Both the position numbers and the translations under genes were made by a program. A DNA stretch of 24,905 bases from a candidate division WWE3 bacterium RIFOXYC2_FULL_42_13 (GTDB lineage Bacteria; Patescibacteriota; WWE3; UBA101185; UBA10185), in contig MEWF01000001.1 in assembly GCA_001773255.1 (NCBI GenBank), positions 22,677 to 47,581 on the forward strand. The letters are read 5' to 3'. The notes under the pieces are model-generated. The model made no database searches, had not been told where the DNA came from, and was given only the letters and a program-made list of their open reading frames with translations. Below, in pieces: positions 21,894 to 24,905 of this stretch; the stretch's first letter is position 1, and every line of letters starts with the position of its first letter.

Positions 21894-24800
21894 TTTTTCT
21901 CCTTATAGAAAGTTGTTAATGTTAGTCCCAAAAACACGAGGACACCAGAAAAAACACTGATGTAAAAACCTAGAACCCGTCCTTCTTCAGGTAAGTAACG
22001 TAACTCAAGTCGACCGCCTTGAAAATTATCAGGTAAACGGAATCCGTTCTTGTACCCATCTGCTTTGAACTTTGATAGATAAGCGTCTTTGTATTTAATT
22101 TGCCATCCGGGGTCAAAACCTGCGTTGAAAACAAGGTATAACTGATCACGAGGAACATCTATAAGATATTGTGTTGGAGTGATAGTTTCATATGTTACAT
22201 TTACGACTTTGGGTTCAAAATTTGAATCCACAGAGTTAAGGTACGGTGTCAGTACTTTTCTGCTAAGTAAAGAAAGGTTATCAATTTTTGTGTAATTTGA
22301 CTCATCGGGTAAAGAATAGATATAAAGCTTGACATATATGCCTTTTGTATCTGAAGACACTTTGAATTGTTTTACATAGCTCAACGAATCACCTAATTTA
22401 ATGCTGTGATTAGATATGTTTTCCTCGTGAGTCACTCTCCCAATCCCTCTATTACGTTTATTTTTTAATATATCATCGATGGTTGCAGAGCTATCGCCCT
22501 TGCGGTAATAATCTCCCAACTCCATAACATCAAGAGCTAGAAGTGCTCCGGTTTCTTGGAACTCCACTATCACGTTATATATATCTTCCGTATCTGTTAT
22601 TTCAAAATACTTAGTTACTAGCTTTGGTTCTACTGAAAACGGAAGCTCGTCCTCAGTTGTAACAAGGTACGGAAAAAGGCTAGATGTGTATATATTCGTG
22701 TCGTCCACATTTGGGGCATCGGAAAAAGACATCATCTTTTTCTTCAAAGTATCTTCTGTAAGGGACACAATTAGCAAGTTATCTTTTTCTAAAAAAACAC
22801 GACTAACATCGTCAATACTTACAGCGTCACTAAAATTTTCCTTCAATATTTTGGATTTAAACTTCCCGTCCTCCAAATTTAAATTCTCCAAACTATAATA
22901 GCCTGGTTTGGGTACCCTAAAAACATAACAAAAGCCAGAACAATAATGTCCGCTGCTTTCAAAAAGTCTCGTCCTAAAATTTTCAAACAACTCTCTAGTA
23001 GTTGACTCAGTGGGTAACAAGTTACTGGCTCTTTGGACATATCTCAAAACCTTATTTGTAACACTGGCATATTCCTGCCACGAAATAGACGAATTTTTAT
23101 ATCTAGCAAGACGAGTCTCCAATTTATTTATAGAATTAACGGCGTCACGTTCAACCCTAGGAAATATCTTCCCATAAACAGCATACCTATTAAGCTCGGA
23201 GGCTCTCTTAGAAGCTGTCCATAAATAATAATCTATTTTATCTTGATCTTTTTGTAAAAAAAGCCCCTCAAGAAATTCTTTCATTCTATATACGTAATAA
23301 AGGGGGGTCGAGGGAGATACCTTTGTTTGTGGCCACGCCCAACCTTTATTCCATTCTTCATAATCGATTCTAGTTCGATCAATAATCTCAGGTCCGACAA
23401 AAATACTACGTGTATCCGCTAACTCGTCTGATGTAGTTGCTGACCCTGGTATCCTAGAGTAGATAGGAATTTCGTCGGAATAACTTTCTGTGTACGCCAA
23501 ATCAGAAGAAACACTAAACAAAGAGGTGGGAGCGGATCGCACAATCTTATAAAGAGTAAGATTCTCTGTAGAGTACTCTTCGACAATGTTTTTCTGCTGT
23601 TTAAGCATATTAATGAGTTTACTAAAATCGCTAGTGAGATAACGATCTTCAAAGTATAAGGAGGCATCTTTGCGAAGTAGTACATGTTCCACGCCTAACC
23701 TATCTAAAGCAGAAAAATTGTAGTTAAGCGCAAACTCTCTCATTACAGGATTTGCCATATTGACATAGTAATTTTTAACAACAGACATGGATCTAAAAAA
23801 GTCGCCGCCTATGTAACCGTCATCCCGCCAACGAAATACATAGTTATAGCTTTTTGGAAGAGGTAAGCTTAGTATGTAACTATTTTTCACATGCTCATCT
23901 AGATAATCCCCCATCACATAGTAATCGTTAGGCACACTAAAAGCGTAAGACGGGAGATTTTTTTCTCCAGGTCTAATTACCTGTCCTGAAATGAAAGGGT
24001 AACCCCTAAACAATATAATGGTCGTTAGCAACGTATACAAAAGCATTCTTATTTTAATAGCTCGCACCTTGTCTAGTAAAAACACCACGAGAAGCGACAT
24101 TGAAAAGGTATTTATAATACCGGTTTTTAAGAATACACTCCTTAGCGCTCTCCCCAAGAATGGCAATTCATAAAAGTATCCTGCCAAGTTCTTTATCGGA
24201 AATGGAAGTAGTAAACCTGAGTTTAAAAAAACACCCGCCAGTAACAAAACATATACTAAAAAGAAACGTCTGTTCTTGTGGTCGAATGCAAGCACAGCAG
24301 CAGTAACAAAACATAAAGCTAATACAGTGTATAAAGGGTTCTCTAGCACATCTCTGAATGTGTAATAACTACCCCCTGCATCCCCAGCACGAAATGCCCA
24401 CAGACCCATTTCCTTGAAACCGTCGATGAGTGAAACACTATTTAAAATCCTTGTTTTAGAGTCAGTTATCAAATCGGCAGTTTCATTTTGTGCACCGGTA
24501 AATTGAGTTTCAAACGATAGAACAACGGGAAATATCCAAAAGAAGTTAATTAAAATATAAAAAATAGTAAATAAACAATACTTCTTAATGAAAAGATAAA
24601 CGTTGGAAGCGAATGACAAAACGGTAAAAAAAGAAAAACCCACAAACAGTATAAAAAATACTGGATTACTATAACTAAATCCCAAGAAAGACAATGATGT
24701 TAGGATTAATGCTTTAAACAGGGACTTACTTATCACGTGTGTGTCCTCAGCGTAATTGCTTAACCAGTACATAGAAATCGGTAAGAAGGAATAAAAGGGA

Positions 24801-24905
24801 AAAATCATTCCATAAGACGGGTTCCACACAACTATGGAAGCGTAAGGGCTAAGCATATACATTAACCCCGCTATAAAGCAAGAAAGTCTGGATTTGCTGT
24901 ATTTA
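21890..24905 (-). CDS. Giant membrane protein, arabinofuranosyltransferase/YfhO-like, with inserted helical domain (5' end outside window)
   Basis: The frame is open to the right edge, 14 codons beyond the first Met at 24862, so at least 1004 residues are coded and the true start is missing. Numbering from that Met: membrane helices fill about 1-295, an outer region spans about 300-960, and one last helix is at 964-986 with a KEKK tail. The membrane part begins mid-helix (AGLMYMLSPYASIVVWNPS), as in GT-C proteins of the AftD/YfhO kind. Near the end, FNAGFDPGWQIKYKDAYLSK (912-931) and LELRYLPEEGRVLGFYIS match the C-terminal 'hpGW..yvdg' module of YfhO-like proteins. Between them, residues 505-635 are an all-helical segment starting SPSTPLYYVYRMKEFLEGLF and rich in Lys, Glu and Arg, resembling DUF5667-type helices. 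ATGA couples it to the 528-residue gene. Confidence 0.7.
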   Translation of the reverse strand, partial: KYSKSRLSCFIAGLMYMLSPYASIVVWNPSYGMIFPFYSFLPISMYWLSNYAEDTHVISKSLFKALILTSLSFLGFSYSNPVFFILFVGFSFFTVLSFASNVYLFIKKYCLFTIFYILINFFWIFPVVLSFETQFTGAQNETADLITDSKTRILNSVSLIDGFKEMGLWAFRAGDAGGSYYTFRDVLENPLYTVLALCFVTAAVLAFDHKNRRFFLVYVLLLAGVFLNSGLLLPFPIKNLAGYFYELPFLGRALRSVFLKTGIINTFSMSLLVVFLLDKVRAIKIRMLLYTLLTTIILFRGYPFISGQVIRPGEKNLPSYAFSVPNDYYVMGDYLDEHVKNSYILSLPLPKSYNYVFRWRDDGYIGGDFFRSMSVVKNYYVNMANPVMREFALNYNFSALDRLGVEHVLLRKDASLYFEDRYLTSDFSKLINMLKQQKNIVEEYSTENLTLYKIVRSAPTSLFSVSSDLAYTESYSDEIPIYSRIPGSATTSDELADTRSIFVGPEIIDRTRIDYEEWNKGWAWPQTKVSPSTPLYYVYRMKEFLEGLFLQKDQDKIDYYLWTASKRASELNRYAVYGKIFPRVERDAVNSINKLETRLARYKNSSISWQEYASVTNKVLRYVQRASNLLPTESTTRELFENFRTRLFESSGHYCSGFCYVFRVPKPGYYSLENLNLEDGKFKSKILKENFSDAVSIDDVSRVFLEKDNLLIVSLTEDTLKKKMMSFSDAPNVDDTNIYTSSLFPYLVTTEDELPFSVEPKLVTKYFEITDTEDIYNVIVEFQETGALLALDVMELGDYYRKGDSSATIDDILKNKRNRGIGRVTHEENISNHSIKLGDSLSYVKQFKVSSDTKGIYVKLYIYSLPDESNYTKIDNLSLLSRKVLTPYLNSVDSNFEPKVVNVTYETITPTQYLIDVPRDQLYLVFNAGFDPGWQIKYKDAYLSKFKADGYKNGFRLPDNFQGGRLELRYLPEEGRVLGFYISVFSGVLVFLGLTLTTFYKEKK

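Noticed and set aside
24860..24862. Met at 24862 as the true start of the right-edge gene
   Set aside because: The frame is open for 14 more codons to the window end, and the Met lies in the middle of a hydrophobic helix; no Shine-Dalgarno precedes it.
1..24905. CRISPR arrays, insertion sequences, phage genes, tRNA or rRNA
   Set aside because: No regularly spaced direct repeats, transposase or integrase motifs, terminal inverted repeats, or tRNA-like cloverleaf signatures were seen in the intergenic stretches, which are nearly all shorter than 250 nt.

Overview
The window is an envelope-polysaccharide locus from a bacterium that looks like a Patescibacteria (Candidate Phyla Radiation) member, possibly a Microgenomates-like lineage. 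That placement is inference. It rests on a dense, short-spaced cluster of glycosyltransferases, several GT-C membrane proteins, and a helical segment that resembles a domain common in that group. No rRNA, tRNA or ribosomal protein is present to test it. TGA is used as a normal stop (rmlC, rmlA and several ATGA overlaps), so the code-reassigned Gracilibacteria/Absconditabacteria are unlikely.

Layout. (1) Positions 1-2455, minus strand: rmlA, rmlB, rmlC, then the first 22 codons of a GT2 glycosyltransferase cut by the window edge. (2) 2561-4724, plus strand: rmlD and a Wzx-type flippase, divergent from the rmlA unit. (3) 4666-11019, minus: three GT-B glycosyltransferases, then one large protein in which an O-antigen ligase/polymerase is joined to a PMT/ArnT-type GT-C transferase. 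(4) 11089-12462, minus: a GT-C-like membrane protein with its own short-leader promoter. (5) 12501-12840, minus: a gap in an ordinary gene map that holds a 56-residue C2HC zinc-finger-like protein with a strong Shine-Dalgarno, a structured 3' UTR and a strong terminator. (6) 12838-18200, minus: two methyltransferases, a GT4 transferase, a DegT aminotransferase, and a GNAT acetyltransferase fused to a GT4. (7) 18440-20257, plus: another GT-C protein. (8) 20307-24905, minus: two large membrane proteins, the upstream one running off the right edge.

How it fits together. RmlABCD would make dTDP-L-rhamnose. The DegT aminotransferase and the GNAT domain could divert the RmlB product (dTDP-4-keto-6-deoxyglucose) to an N-acetylated amino sugar, and the fused GT4 could transfer it. 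Methyltransferases may decorate the chain. GT-B enzymes build a lipid-linked chain in the cytoplasm, the flippase exports it, and the ligase/GT-C fusion plus the other GT-C proteins act at the outer face of the membrane.

Most notable: the short zinc-finger gene with a possible 3' UTR-to-SD pairing; the ligase/GT-C fusion; the GNAT/GT4 fusion; a large membrane protein carrying an inserted helical domain; and repeated TATAAT-like boxes 9-14 nt before start codons that have no Shine-Dalgarno. All family names come from reading motifs by eye; no database search was possible.
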